This document shows, one piece after another, positions 22,246 through 33,760 of a stretch of 64,000 nucleotides of DNA. This stretch comes from Penium margaritaceum (taxonomy: Eukaryota; Streptophyta; Zygnematophyceae; Desmidiales; Peniaceae): assembly GCA_023375785.1 (NCBI GenBank), contig SZWC01006897.1, forward strand, positions 31,667 through 95,666, in the 5' to 3' direction. The position numbers and the translations under genes were made by a program. Below the pieces are notes generated by a model. The model searched no databases, was not told where the DNA came from, and was given only the letters and a program-made list of their open reading frames with translations. How positions within the stretch are numbered: the stretch's first letter is position 1; each line of letters opens with the position of its first letter.

Positions 22246-25200
22246 ATGGCAGGGACAGGGGAACCAGGGAATCATTCACCCATCCTCGAATTTAATGGAG
22301 AGGGGTTTGCGCTCTGGAAGTGGCAGTTTGAGATCATCATGGATGACAGAGATCTGCTAGGATATTTTGACGGAACTATCCCAGCACCAAAGGAGGAGGG
22401 TACTGACCTTGTGGCATGGGTCAAGCTCAACAAGAAGGCTCTCGCCATTCTTGTATCCTCCATACAACCCTCAGTCCTTTCACACTTCAGCGGCTGTACA
22501 GTGGCAGCCGCGGCATACGCCAAACTTGGCAGGGTGTTGTAGTCCTCCTCACATGCTAATCGTCTCTTCATTCTACAAAATCTCATCAGCATGAGACTTG
22601 GTGAAGGGGAGGATGTCTCCGCCATTATGCAGAAATTTGAGACGCTCTTGCAACAAGCCACCGGCATGGGGTGGGACCTAAAGTATGACATGCAGGCCAT
22701 GATTTCTCTGATGACGCTGCCGGAAAGTTGGGGCCCCATGATAACGGTGATTGTAGGGTGGACTGAAGATCTAGTTTCCTACACCACCGTCTCTGAGTAT
22801 GTGCGAAATGAAGCCATGCGTCGTAGCAGCAGTGAAGCAAACATGGCTGCCTTTGCCTCACGGAGCTGTGGCACCTTCCGCAATACCTCCTCCTCTGGGT
22901 ACAGGGGAAACAACAGCACTAGCAACAGTGGAAGGGGTGCAAAGCGCCAAGGAAACTGCCATAACTGTGGCAAGGCTGGACACTACGCTCGAGAGTGCGG
23001 TGCACCCAAGAGAGAGGGAGGAGACGGTGATGCATGGCGAGGGGGACATGGTGGGAAGGATCCCACAAGCTTGATGGCTGAGTGTACCTCCAATAAAGGG
23101 AGGGCGATACTCAGGCCAGGAGCTTACGGCCTCGACTCGGGCACAAACGAGCACACCACTTACGAGAAGAGAGACTTCATCTCTCTTGCTCCATGCAACA
23201 AGAACTTCAGAGTTGCCAACGGCAAGGTTGAGGCAGCTGAGGGGATTGGTGACAAGCTAGTCACAGTGGGTGTCAACGGTGGAGATTCCGACCTCAAGCT
23301 AGAGGGGGTGGTCTACTTGCCCTCCTTCACAGCCAATCTTCTCTCTGTCTCCAAGATCACTGACCATGGCATGACAGTGGTCTTCACAGAGAAGGAAGCG
23401 GTAATAGTTCCTACCAAGGACATCAACATCTCCTACTCTGTCAAGAAGGTTGTCGCACAGGTTCCTCGCGTTGATGGGCTCTACGTCTTGCAGACCAAAA
23501 CTACAAATTCAACGGCTGAATCTTCGGTGGAGAGTGATGATGAGGAGAGCAGCGATGTAGATTCAGATGAGGAAGGACATGCTGGATCAGCGGAAGCAGT
23601 GGCAGGAGACGATTTAGCAACAAAACGGCAAGAAAATACAACCACCTGGGCTATTCATTCTAGCCTGTGCACATCCTCCAAAAACCTGTGGCACATGCGC
23701 TTTGGGCACGTGGCTCATCGCACATTGGAGCTCATTGCAAAACAGGATCTAGTGTGTGGGATGGAGCTAGGTGATGAGGCCGAGGGAGCTGGCATCATGT
23801 GTGAGCCATGCCTTCAAGGCAAGGCAAAAAGGAAACCCTTCAAGCACAATGGTACGCCTGCTCTCGCACCCCTTGACCTCGTGCACTCTGACGTGTGCGG
23901 TCCCTTCCGCATGCCATCAAATAGAGGTAGCAGATATCTCCTCACATGCATTGATGAGAACAGCCGCAAGGTGTGGATATACTTACTCAAAAAGAAAAGC
24001 GAGGTGAAGGAGAATCTGCAAGCCTTTGTTGCTATGGTTGAGTGACAGAGTGGAAAGAAGGTGAAGGCGTTCAGAACGGACAACGGGGGAGAGTACGAAG
24101 CCTGCAGGGAGTGGCTCAAGACACAGGGCATTGAACACCAGAAAACGACGCCCTACTCACCTCAAAGCAACGGCGTAGCAGAGAGGATGAACCAGACGCT
24201 CCTAGGCATGACAAGGTGCATGCTCTTTGACGCCAAGCTGCCTCCTATGTTCTGGGCTGAAGCAGCACGTACGGCTACCTACCTTGTGAACCTCACACGT
24301 GCAGCAGCTCTGTGAAGGCGAGGCAAGAAGAAGCAGACAAAACAGCTGAAGACGCCTCAAGAAGCATGGTCAGGCAAGAAGCCGGATGCCTCCCATCTCA
24401 AGGTGTTTGGTTGCACCGTGTCTGCCAAGGTCCAGGCCGGTGAGGGCCCTGGAAAGCTCGATGCAAGAGCACAAAAGTGCATTTTCATCGGCTATGACAC
24501 CGCCCACAAGGCTTATTGACTCTGGGACCAAGGGGCCAAGAAGGTCATCCGCAGCAAAGACGTGGATTTCCACGAAGTTTCTGTGAGCAAGGGAGAGCAT
24601 CTCGAACTCGAGAACACTCCAAAACAGGGAGAGTGGTTCACTCTCCTTGAAGAGGGAGACGAAGCACCAGCACAATGGCATGGGATAGGTGCTGCAACAG
24701 GGAAAGAAGGTCATGAAGATAACTCGGAGGAATCAGACTCTGATTCTGATGTATCCGATCCTCCACACAATGAGGAGGATGCCTCTCCCATCATCAACGA
24801 CGAACCAGACCTCCAGCCTCCACATCAACAGCACCAGCCACCAGGTTCAAGGAGCAGTTCACGCCTCAAAGTACCTCGGCAGCATTAAGATTCAGATAAG
24901 GGTGAATGGATAGGTTTCAACTATTCATTCTTGGTTCAAGAGGAGCCAACGTCTGTCGCAGAGGCACTGACTCGGCCTCACAAAGCAGAGTGGGATGAAG
25001 CAATTCACAGTGAACTCAGCTCCATCCAAGAGAATGGGACATGGGTGCTAGTGGACAGACCTGCCAGGGCTCACGTTGTGGGGTCCAAGTGGGTGCTGAA
25101 GTAAAAAGGAAACAGGATGGCAAGATAGAAAAGTACAAGGCACGGGTGGTAGCACAAGGATTCTCCCAACAGCCTGGCGCAGAGTACGATGAAACCTTTG

Positions 25201-26519
25201 CTCCAGTTATGACGTTTGCCTCCATCCGGTCAATGCTTGCCATTGCTGCTGCCGAGAACATGGAGGTCCACCAGATGGATGTCAAGACAGCCTTCCTTTA
25301 CGGCAAACTTGACAAGGAGGTATTGATGGAGGTTTTGGAGGGGATTGATGCTCCTGAGGGTAAGGTGTGTAGATTGGTGAAGGCACTCTATGGGCTAAAA
25401 CAAGCGCCAAGACTTTGGTACCAAGAGATGGACACGTTCATGGCCAAGGAGTCCTTCATGCACTGCGACAATGACCCTAGCATGTACGTGCATGAGAGTG
25501 ACAAAGGGACTGTGTTGGTCGCCTTGTACGTTGATGACCTGATTCTATGCTCTTCTTCAAAGCAGCTGCTAGACGATCTCAAGGGGCAGCTGAGTAGCAG
25601 ATTCGAGATGAAGGACATGGGTCCTCTTGACTTCTATCTTGGAATTGCCATCAAGCGCGACAGAGCAGCAGGTACCATCAGCCTGAACCAGATAAAATAC
25701 ATCGACTCCATCCTCAAAAGATACGACATGGAAGATTGCAAACCTGCCAGCACACCCATGAGCTCGGAGTGCAAACTCTCCACCTCCATGTCCCCATCCA
25801 ACAAAGCAGAGAAAACTGACATGTTGGGCATCCCAAAGCAGTCTGCAGTGTGCAGTCTGATGTATGCCATGGTCGCCACCCAACCAGATATCGCCCATGC
25901 TGTTGGGCACGTGAGCCGGTTTGTGGCCAATCCCCGTCCACTTCACTGGCAGGCCGTGAAGCGCATCATGCGCTACCTTCAGGGGACGCGGCACGTGGGG
26001 CTCCAGTTTGGAGGCATCGCTGGATCCGCATCAATGCGTCTCATGTGCTACACTGATGCTGATTGGGGAGGGAATGTCCATGACAGAAAATCTACCTCCG
26101 GCTTTGTGTGTATGTTGAATGGGGGTGCAGTCAGTTGGGCAAGTCGCAAGTAGGAATGTGTCTTTCTGTCAACAGCTGAAGCTGAGTACATCGCCTTGGC
26201 TGAGGTGTGTAAAGAGATGCAGTGGCTACAAAGCCTGCTATATGAGATGAAGGCATCACAGGCAACAGCGACAGTCATCAAGATTGACAACATGAGTGCC
26301 ATTGACATGTCAAAGAACCCCGTCCTGTCCAGGCGCACAAAGCACATCGAGATCCGCTACCACTATGCTCGAGACTTGGTCTACAAGCAGACAGTGGAGC
26401 TTGAGTATATTGGTACCGAGCTGAACCGGGCTGACATGCTTACAAAGCCACTCGACAAGGATCTCCACCAGGCGGGCAGGCAAGGTATCGGCATGGTGAA
26501 CGCAAGTGATGACGAATGA
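22246..26519 (+). pseudogene. B1 gag-pol polyprotein (near complete, several stops)
   Basis: Domains in order: gag from ATG 22246; CCHC knuckle CHNCGKAGHYAREC (22957-22998); protease DSGTNEHTT near 23134; pre-integrase H/C finger ending CEPCLQGKAKRKPF; integrase with VHSDVCGPF, FRTDNGGEY and NGVAERMNQT; acidic linker; RT with QMDVKTAFLYG and YVDDLILC (25527 on); RNase H YTDADWGG and a carboxyl end with ADMLTKPLDK. Lesions: TAG 22540, TGA 24043, TGA 24313, TGA 24517, TAA near 24886, a one-base loss near 25100, TAG 26151. All catalytic motifs are intact, so inactivation is recent. Confidence 0.9.
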
Positions 26520-26540
26520 TGATGCCCACTGAGGCAAGGT

Positions 26541-26554
26541 GCAAGGGAGAGATT
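26541..26554 (+). promoter_or_regulatory. B1 polypurine tract
   Basis: GCAAGGGAGAGATT directly before the 3' LTR. The same GCAAGGGxGAGAT core precedes the LTRs of families C and F. Confidence 0.8.
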
Positions 26555-27208
26555 TGTTGATTGTTTTTGCACCTTATTCAGTATTGTAGGATGGATCAGG
26601 AATGCTGTACCCCTTGTCGAGGTATGACCCCTAGATCCGTTGTGATGTGACTCAACTATGCTCTGTTTCATGTGAGATATGACCTGTGAGTACACCATAT
26701 GGGTGAGTGATTACCTTGGCCATTTTGTTTATTTGGCCAAGTGAGAGGTCATGAGTTCGATCCTGGCCCCATGCACATCTTGTTTGCTGTGGAAGCTTCT
26801 AAGAAAGAAAGTCCGTAGCTTCTTGGATGTTACATGGTTGGTCTGTCACCTTGACACTAGGATGCTTATGTGTCAAGCCCACAGTGCAAGCCTTTTGGTG
26901 ACGTGGCTGGTTCAAGCCACTTCCCAGGAATGTGCTTTTGAGTTTTAGGACTGGACAAACAGCTATAAAAGGACTTGTCTTGCATGCTAATCAATTAACC
27001 CTTGCTTGATGCTCTCTTGCATATTGACAACTTGAGCTCTTCTTGAGATGTAATGCTAAGGCGTTAGTACTCTTGAAGGTGAAGTGTATGCCTGATTAAG
27101 TTTGGGGTGCATGACACATGTCAACAAAGGAAGAAGGCCTAAAAACGTTTGTGAGATTTTTTGGTTTCGCGGCTTCTCTGCCAGAGGTGGTTAGCTCAGT
27201 AGCTAACA
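26555..27208 (+). repeat. B1 3' LTR
   Basis: Same ends, TATA box (26963-26972) and tRNA-like block as the 5' LTR; only scattered differences. Confidence 0.88.
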
Positions 27209-28937
27209 CATCGCGACCATTTCCCAGTCCTTTCCTCCTATGCCCAAGGGTCCCACCACAGTGAACCCGTTCGAGGTATTCTCAGATGCTCTCAAGGCTT
27301 GGGGTCTGTGGGACAGAGTGCTTTGCTTGACTATTGACAACGAAAGCACAAACCACGGCATGATTGGTAACCATGTCATTCCGTCTTACTGCTCCATGGA
27401 GACGTCTGGGCACATCCATTGCCTTGGTCACATCATGAACTTGGCCGTGCATGATCTTTTGGAAGTCGCAGCTGTGAACGTCATCATTGGAAAAGCTTGT
27501 GCCATCGCTGTGTTTGCGACACACTCCACCCCGCGCAAGCAAAGCATCACAAATGCTGCAACCGCTGCTGGCATCTCATTTCAGACACTGCACTTGGACA
27601 CTAAGACTCACTCGAACAGCACTCTGGACATGATGGCCAGAGTGCTACAACTCAAGAGCGTGCTCCCCACCTGGCTTGATGGTTATGGCATGGATGGAGA
27701 GGTGTTGAAGCTGACCAGTGAGGAGTGGAACCTCATTGCCCTCCTGATGCTCATCCTAAGGTCGTTCAAGGCTTACACCGATGACATCAGTGGCAGCAGG
27801 TACCTGACCCTGAGTCTCGTCATCCCTTTTCTTGAAAGCATGCTCTAAAAGCTGAATGGGTGGCAGGTGAAAGGTCTGGCTGCAAAGGAGAAGTCAAAGT
27901 GGTGGGGTGCTGCACGGCGGCTGAACGCCAAGGAAGAGTTACTGGTGGAAATCCACCAGGGCTTGGTCGATTCTGAAGCCAAGCTCAAGAAGTATGCCCG
28001 GCTGCTGTCTTAACGCCACGCTCTTGCCAGCGCTCTGGACCCGCGCATTTGCTTTACCACCATTTACCACAAACGGGTCCACCGCTTGATGGGCATCAAC
28101 AGTGCAGCAGAGCTGCAACTCAAGGTGGTGCAGCTACTCCGGCCATATGCAGATAGGGTTGAGGCGCAGAGGGCAGCAGCAGCAGATGCAGGAGAAGCAG
28201 AGAGTGGAACACAGGGCTCTCAGCACACGTAGCAGGGAGAAGGAGGTGCAACAGCAGCAGCTTCTTCCTCCAACGTCACTGTTGTGTCACAGGCAGCTGG
28301 AAACCGACAGTTACGTTCACGACCTGATCGGGAGGGTGAAGAGGACGATGCACTGTAGGAAGAAGCGCTGGCCGACCCCACGACATACATGTTTGAAGTC
28401 CCAGAAGCTCCTTCAGCAGCTCTATAGCCGCCCTCTTCATTGGAGGAGGAGGTAGAGCGGTGGAGCAAGCTTTCAAAGAAGGGTTCAAAGTGCCACGTTC
28501 TGAAGCACTTCAGGAAGCTGGGGAGAAAGTTCCCAACATTGTACCTTGCTGCGGCTGACTTGTATGCTCTGACTGCTACATCCACCCCTTCTGAGTGCCT
28601 TTTTTCTCTTGGCAGGCACGTCATCACGGAATTCAGACATTCCCTTGCACACTTGATGGTGGAGAACTTGCTGACAATGAAGTCGTGGATCAACGAGCCC
28701 TCCCTCCAGGACTTCCTTGTCAGCCGACATGGGACGGTTGCTAAAGAGTTTGCCGTCAAGGAGGACCGCATTAACAAGCTGAGACGCAAAGCAAAGGATG
28801 CCAACTTGGTCGGAGCAACAGCAGAGGAGCTAGAGGGGCTTTGTATATTTGTGAATGATGAGGAGGAGGAGGAGGAGGCGGAGGGAGAAGGAGGAGGTGA
28901 TGACAATGGTGATGAGGATGTCATGGAGATGAATTGA
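27209..28937 (+). pseudogene. hAT transposase, carboxyl part (second Asp, catalytic Glu, dimerisation domain)
   Basis: Continues the transposase after B1. VLCLTIDNESTNHG holds the second catalytic Asp and CLGHIMNLAVHDLL is the conserved C/H motif. Five in-frame stops follow (27846 TAA, then stops near 28011, 28230, 28356 and 28425). The end carries the hATC dimerisation domain: LTATSTPSECLFSLG (catalytic Glu) and a VENLLTMKSW end, then an acidic Glu/Gly-rich tail to 28937. Most stops sit where a Gln codon is plausible (C-to-T). Homology is certain; function is lost. Confidence 0.87.
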
Positions 28938-29482
28938 CAGATTGTATTCAATGCATTGCTTCCTCACGATTCAGTTTCTCCATGTTTCAGCTTCTACATA
29001 TTTCAGCTTCTCCATGTCTCACCTTCTACATGTTTCAGTTTAACATGTGTGTATGCAAAGCCATTGCGACGTGAGGTGTCTATGGCTGGAGTAGTCTGCA
29101 AGTGCAGTTAAAGTACTATTTGAACATGTTACTGTGTAGTTGCAATTTCTTGCTAAGAAGACACCATCATTTGGAATAGTCACACAATATTGTACTTAAG
29201 ATTGAAGAATTCATATGACGTAACTTACAGCACATGTAAATTTTGTACATTCCTCAACATATGCTAACATATTGATTAGGATGATGATATTGTCATCACT
29301 TTGGACTGCAAAATAATGACATGGTTCATTGAGGCTGGGCCATACCATTGCATGTGCCAATGAACGGGTTGAGCACTTCATGTTTTGAGGATACGGGAGA
29401 AGTATTGAAGTGACTAAAAATGAACCTATGAACTTTGAGCATCACTCTTTGCTCAAATGTGGAAGCTAGTATCAGACATATA
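28938..29482 (+). other. hAT 3' untranslated region with a 16-bp minisatellite
   Basis: 28972-29035 contains four 16-bp units on CAGCTTCTCCATGTTT. The rest is AT-rich without a gene. Confidence 0.6.
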
Positions 29483-29621
29483 TGGATCCGAAAGATTCAC
29501 CGATCAAAATGGATCCGCGGATCCGGATCGGGATCCGCGGATCCAGATCGAGCCCTTGATCGGGCTTTGTGGTTCTGGATCCACTCTTGGGACTGCGGAT
29601 CTGATCCGGTGTGCACCCTTA
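29483..29621 (+). repeat. hAT 3' subterminal GGATCC repeats and inverted end
   Basis: Dense GGATCCG/CGGATC words (29483-29608) and the terminal GTGTGCACCCTTA mirror the 5' end. Confidence 0.8.
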
Positions 29622-31570
29622 TTGCTACTTTCTCTAGGTACCTATGGGTTGTAAGGTTGCTATTGTCCATCACTGGAGTCCACTTGTTGTTGCAGTTATT
29701 GTGACCCCTCCTACTCCTCTGTCCCACTTCACCAGCTCATCTCCACAAATTTCTCCTCTACCCCGAGCGGCCGGACTGTGGGACAGCGGCAGTAGTAGCA
29801 GTCGGTGAGCAGTGGTAGTGGACATTCTGTCCACTGTTTCAATCATGGGGGTCCTCACTGCTACATAAAGTGTGAGCAGCCCCTTGACTGGTCTCGGATC
29901 ATGCGCGAACTCTAGGTGGCACACACACAACAAATGTCCTCCTGTGACACACGGACGGGTTGCGTCGCGACCACAATTGTAGCAAACACATCCATTTCAC
30001 TAGGCTTTAGCGGTGATCTGGACCCTTGGGATTGCATGATCATGGGGCTTTGCTAGTTGCTGGTGCTTCGTACTCAGGGAGGTGCAAGTATGCTGTCACG
30101 GCCGAGTAGTCCCAAGATAGCTTGTCCTCTTGTTTCTGTTGACTGTGATGATGCTTGTGGGAGAGCTCACTCGCCTTGTGATGAGGATGGAGATGAGAGT
30201 ACTGACTGGCTTGACGAGTCACAGATCCGCACTATTTGTCGATGTCCCTGGTCCTTTGCTACACGTCCTGTAGAGGCAGAGTGTTCTGTGCCATTTTGTT
30301 CAATGTCAATGATTCGTTGTGAGCCGAGTGACACCTAGATCATTGACCCTGGCGCCACCCATCACATGACTTGTTGTTGTAGTGCCTTTGTTGTGCTTGG
30401 TCCCGTTGCATCCGTTCGGTCCATTTGCACATGGTAGGGTATGGTCAACAATTGCCTGCGCAAGGCGTTAGGGTTGTGAGGTTTGATGGTCTGTCTGGCC
30501 TCCTGCACATTTCTGTTGTGTTGTTTATCCCTACTTTTGAGCTCAGCCTGCTCTAGGTTTGTGTATGCACCAGGATGGATGCCACTGTTGAACACTCTAC
30601 TGACTTTGCCAGAGTAGCTGCTCTTGACACTTTTGCAATCGTGCTTAATGCCTTTGTTGTTATGACCTCTATCATGTGTCTTGATGCATTCTCTTTATTT
30701 CTTCTTCTCCTTGCTATTGTGTACCCGTGTTTTTCACTGGTGCTCTTTCCCCTGAGCACCAGCGCCTGCTCCATCATTGCATCTGCCATTTGAGCTCAAA
30801 CACTATGTCCAAGATTCAAAATCAGCCATTCCTTGTTCTTGACGAGGCTTCCTTCAAGAAGCCGCCCAAGGCCGATTGTAGTTTTTGCACCCATGGTAAG
30901 ATGCACCAATGCTGTTATCCTAGCTCCTCTTCCCGGGCATTGTGTCCTCTAGAGTTGGTCCACTGGAACCTTCTCTGTCTACTCCTAGTTGAGTCCCTCT
31001 CAGATTTGGGTCAACATGTTCTCACTGTGACCAATGACTTCACCTAGATGCACTGGGTCCACAGCCTCTGCCACAAGAATGATGCCACCCTGGCGGTCCG
31101 CCTATGGTTGGTAATGGTTGAGCGTCAATGTCTTCACACTTTTTACACGTTCCGCTCAAGTCATGGTGGCAATTTCTTAGGCAAGATGGATGTCTAAGTT
31201 ACTGAGAACGGTTTTTTCACCAGATCTCTGCTCTTGTTACACCATAGCATAACAGAGTGTCTGAGCGTTAGAACCGCACCATGGAGTATGTGGTCCATGC
31301 TATGTGGTTTAAGTTTGATATTCCGCGCCTCACCACCAGAGATCTGGTGTTTGGCCATTGATGGCCAGATCCTCAATGGATCTGGCCATCTTGGCTGTGG
31401 GTCCAGTAGTCTCATCTATGCCCTTTAGCAAACCTGACCCCAAGTCACTCTGAGTCCCTTCTCGCACACCTCATCCCGTGCCAGTGAGAGTCCTCTCTGG
31501 CGCACCTGATCCGGTGCCAAGGTCATTCCCCTCTGGCACATCTGATCTCATATGACTCAAGGATTGATCG
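29622..31570 (+). pseudogene. A3 gag 3' part, protease and integrase (decayed)
   Basis: Aligns with A2 from about 7415 downward on the minus strand. The protease site reads IDPGATHHMT (30342-30371): the Ser of the DSG triad is Pro, while A2 keeps DSGATHHMT. Integrase fragments follow: CTHGKMH, PSSSSRALCPLELVH, SSHGGNFLGKMD at the second Asp region and an NRTMEYVVHAM block near 31280. It ends in Pro/Ser-rich linker units (VPSGTPDPVP type) at 31440-31550. Stops in every segment. Confidence 0.75.
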
Positions 31571-31584
31571 GATCCTAAAATGGA

Positions 31585-32175
31585 GGAATGCACCTAAAAT
31601 TGACGAGTCGTTGATTCTGGTGGAAGTTGTTTCACCAGAATCGGAAAGATAAAGAGGAAGGTATGGGCTTCCAAAGTTGGGGTGTGCACGGCGGCTCTGG
31701 GAGTCGGACCCAGTTTGACTGCTAGTGAGTAAATGACCCCATTGAGTAACAAATTTCTATGTGGGAATTCTTCTCCAGAAGGTTGCCAAGGCATCCTGTG
31801 AATGATTTGCCTGCTTCCAGTAGTGCAGTTTGTTACTCAGGGACAGCCAAAATCCTGGCTCGGAGTCCGAAACTCAGTGGTACGTTTTGTTGATTTGGGT
31901 GTCAAAACTTTGACTACAGTCCACGGATAGGTTTGGAACCACATCAATTTGCATCACCAAACTCAATAAAACAGACCCCAAAGACGCAAGGGGAACTGCC
32001 ACTACATGCAGGGACATCTGTGCCTCCGGAAAAGCGTTTTGATGGGTCCTTGATGTGTGAGGGCGCCTCGGCAAGAGACGTGGTGCGTGCCGCAGGCTAT
32101 GCGGCTGGATAGAGGTGCCGCGCTTTGGCTAACGTAGCGGAAGCCATGGTGATCTGAATTGTGCATGATCTGGTT
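31585..32175 (-). repeat. Dispersed repeat D1
   Basis: About 580 bp, present inverted at 39961-40545 (D2) and partly in direct orientation at 52757-53060 (D3). No coding potential. The D1/D2 pair faces inward and flanks 7.8 kb. Nature unknown. Confidence 0.75.
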
Positions 32176-32425
32176 CGTTGGAGAGCTCAAGGCTAGCCGT
32201 AAAAATGTGCAAATTATGTCCATGTTAAAAAGTAATGCAAAATCGTGTTATTCCCTTCACAAAGTGAGTGTTTCACAACACTCGTCCACTCCCAGAAACA
32301 TAGCATGAGGCGACCACAAAGCTCACGCTTAGACCGCACACAAGAAAGAAAGCTGTGAACACCAAGTGCATACTCGTCGGGACACGTTGGAACTACCACC
32401 CACCCGAGGGCCGGTTTCTGAGAAA
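32176..32425 (+). other. Possible LTR remnant of D-prime
   Basis: Non-coding sequence directly before a primer site; a CA end is not evident. No gene. Confidence 0.35.
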
Positions 32426-32440
32426 GGGTTATGGGCCCAC
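32426..32440 (+). promoter_or_regulatory. D-prime primer binding site, anticodon arm of tRNA-iMet
   Basis: GGGTTATGGGCCCAC, a perfect 15-base complement of the plant initiator tRNA-Met anticodon arm, about 110 bp upstream of a gag frame. Confidence 0.7.
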
Positions 32441-32539
32441 GGCCCTGACCAGTCTTCACATTGCTCACGGTTTTTGCAGCGGACAGGATAGTCGTCGGGG
32501 ACAAAATCACCGTCAAACTCTAAGGCCCTGGAGTGGAAG

Positions 32540-32783
32540 ACTGCGCAAATGGCAAAGATGGAGACGGAGCCCATTCCAACGTATGCAGGTGGCCCAAGCT
32601 TTGGGCTAAGGAGGTGGCACTCCCAGCTGCACCTCTCGCATAAGGAACTATTGGAGGTCATGAAGGAAACGGAAGTCCTTGATGGCAACGGCAATGCAAA
32701 CACAGAAACGACCGCAATAGAAACCCAAAAGGAGGCCTTTGCAAAGAAAAACATGGAGGTGCTCATGCTTCTGGTCTCCGGAA
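32540..32783 (+). pseudogene. D-prime copia gag, amino part (cut by B2)
   Basis: The frame reads PSFGLRRWHSQLHLSHKELL and later AFAKKNMEVLMLLVSG. This aligns with the family-C gag start (FALWRWQFEVFLDDKGLLEL, then KKRNKKALALLVSA). B2 starts at 32784; the gag resumes at 38471. Confidence 0.7.
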
Positions 32784-33433
32784 TGTTGATTGTTTTTGCC
32801 CCTTGTTCTATTGTCCAGGACGGATCAGGAATGCTCTTCCCCTTGTGGAGGTATGACCCCTAGATCCGTTGTGATGTGACTCAACTATGCTGTCTCATGT
32901 GAGATACGACCTGTGAGTACACCATACGGGTGAGTGGTTACCGTGGCCATTTTGTTGATTTGGCCAAGCGAGAGGTCATGAGTTCGATCCTGGCCCCATG
33001 CACATTTTGTTTGCTGTGGAAGCTTCCAAGAAAAACACACCGTAGCTTCTTGAACGCTACATGGTGGGTATGTCACCTTGACACTAGGATGCTTATGTGT
33101 CAAGCCCACAGTGCAAATCTATTGGTGATGCGGCTGGTTCAGGCCATTTCCCAGGAATGTGCTTTTGAGTTCTAAGACTGGAAAGATAACTGTAAAAGGA
33201 CTTGTCTTGCATGCTGGTCAATTATCCCATGCTTGATTCTCTCTTGCTTATTGAAGACTTGAGCTCCTCTTAAGATGCAATTCTAAGGCGTTAGTACTCT
33301 TGAAGGTGAAGTGTATGCCTGATTAAGTTTGAGGTGCGTGACACATGTCAACAAAGGAAGAAGGCTTACAAACACTTGTGATCTTTTTGGTTTTGCGGCT
33401 TCTCTGCCAGAGGTGTTAGCTCAGTAGCTAACA
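32784..33433 (+). repeat. B2 5' LTR
   Basis: TGTTGATTG start and GCTAACA end; aligns with B1 LTRs. The TATA region reads CTGTAAAAGG here, one base off the B1 TATA. Confidence 0.85.
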
Positions 33434-33760
33434 AAGGGTTATGGGCCAACTCCTCTGGTTAGAGAAGTTTCACGCACGCAACTTCTAGGTCACAAGCAGT
33501 GAGAGCGCCTTCGCTCTCACCCAATTTCTTTGTTTGCAGGTCAACATCAGCAGGGGGGAAATGCAACACATCTGCACCTTTCCACCTTGGGAGCTGAAAT
33601 CAGCCTACATCAGCCTACATCAGCCTACATCTGCTTGCAACGGCCAGCGTGAATAGGGGAAGTAGTTGCCTCTTCTCACCAAAAGCCTAAAGCGGCCTGG
33701 AACACAGGTACATCGGCATCAACAACAGGTGCAGCACCTGTAGCTGTTATAGTTTTAGGG

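Larger units (their letters stand above)
21265..27208 (+). mobile_element. Copia element B1, inserted in the hAT transposase
   Basis: 5,944 bp with LTRs 21265-21917 and 26555-27208, nearly identical by eye. Flanks are CATCA (21260-21264) and CATCG (27209-27213), a 5-bp duplication with one change. A single gag-pol frame (22246-26519) is broken by a few stops. The high LTR similarity makes it the youngest layer of the nest. Confidence 0.9.
19577..29621 (+). mobile_element. hAT-superfamily DNA transposon, decayed, containing B1
   Basis: Terminal inverted repeats CAAGGGTGCACAC (19577-19589) and its complement ending at 29621 match at 12 of 13 bases and fit the hAT end pattern YARNG. Flanking 8-bp duplications TCGCTACT (19569-19576) and TTGCTACT (29622-29629) match at 7 of 8. 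Removing it restores the A2-like gag sequence, whose unoccupied site is at 7410-7417. Native length without B1 is about 4.1 kb. It carries one transposase gene in two pieces (20538-21264 and 27209-28937). Confidence 0.88.
16952..31570 (+). mobile_element. Copia element A3, split by hAT and truncated
   Basis: Second family-A copy: LTR 16952-17508, intact primer site, leader, gag to 19568, then (after the hAT insertion 19577-29621) gag 3' part, protease and integrase to about 31570. RT, RNase H and 3' LTR are missing, so the right end is truncated next to repeat D1. Alignment with A2 across the hAT boundaries is continuous, which shows that the two halves were one element. Confidence 0.8.
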
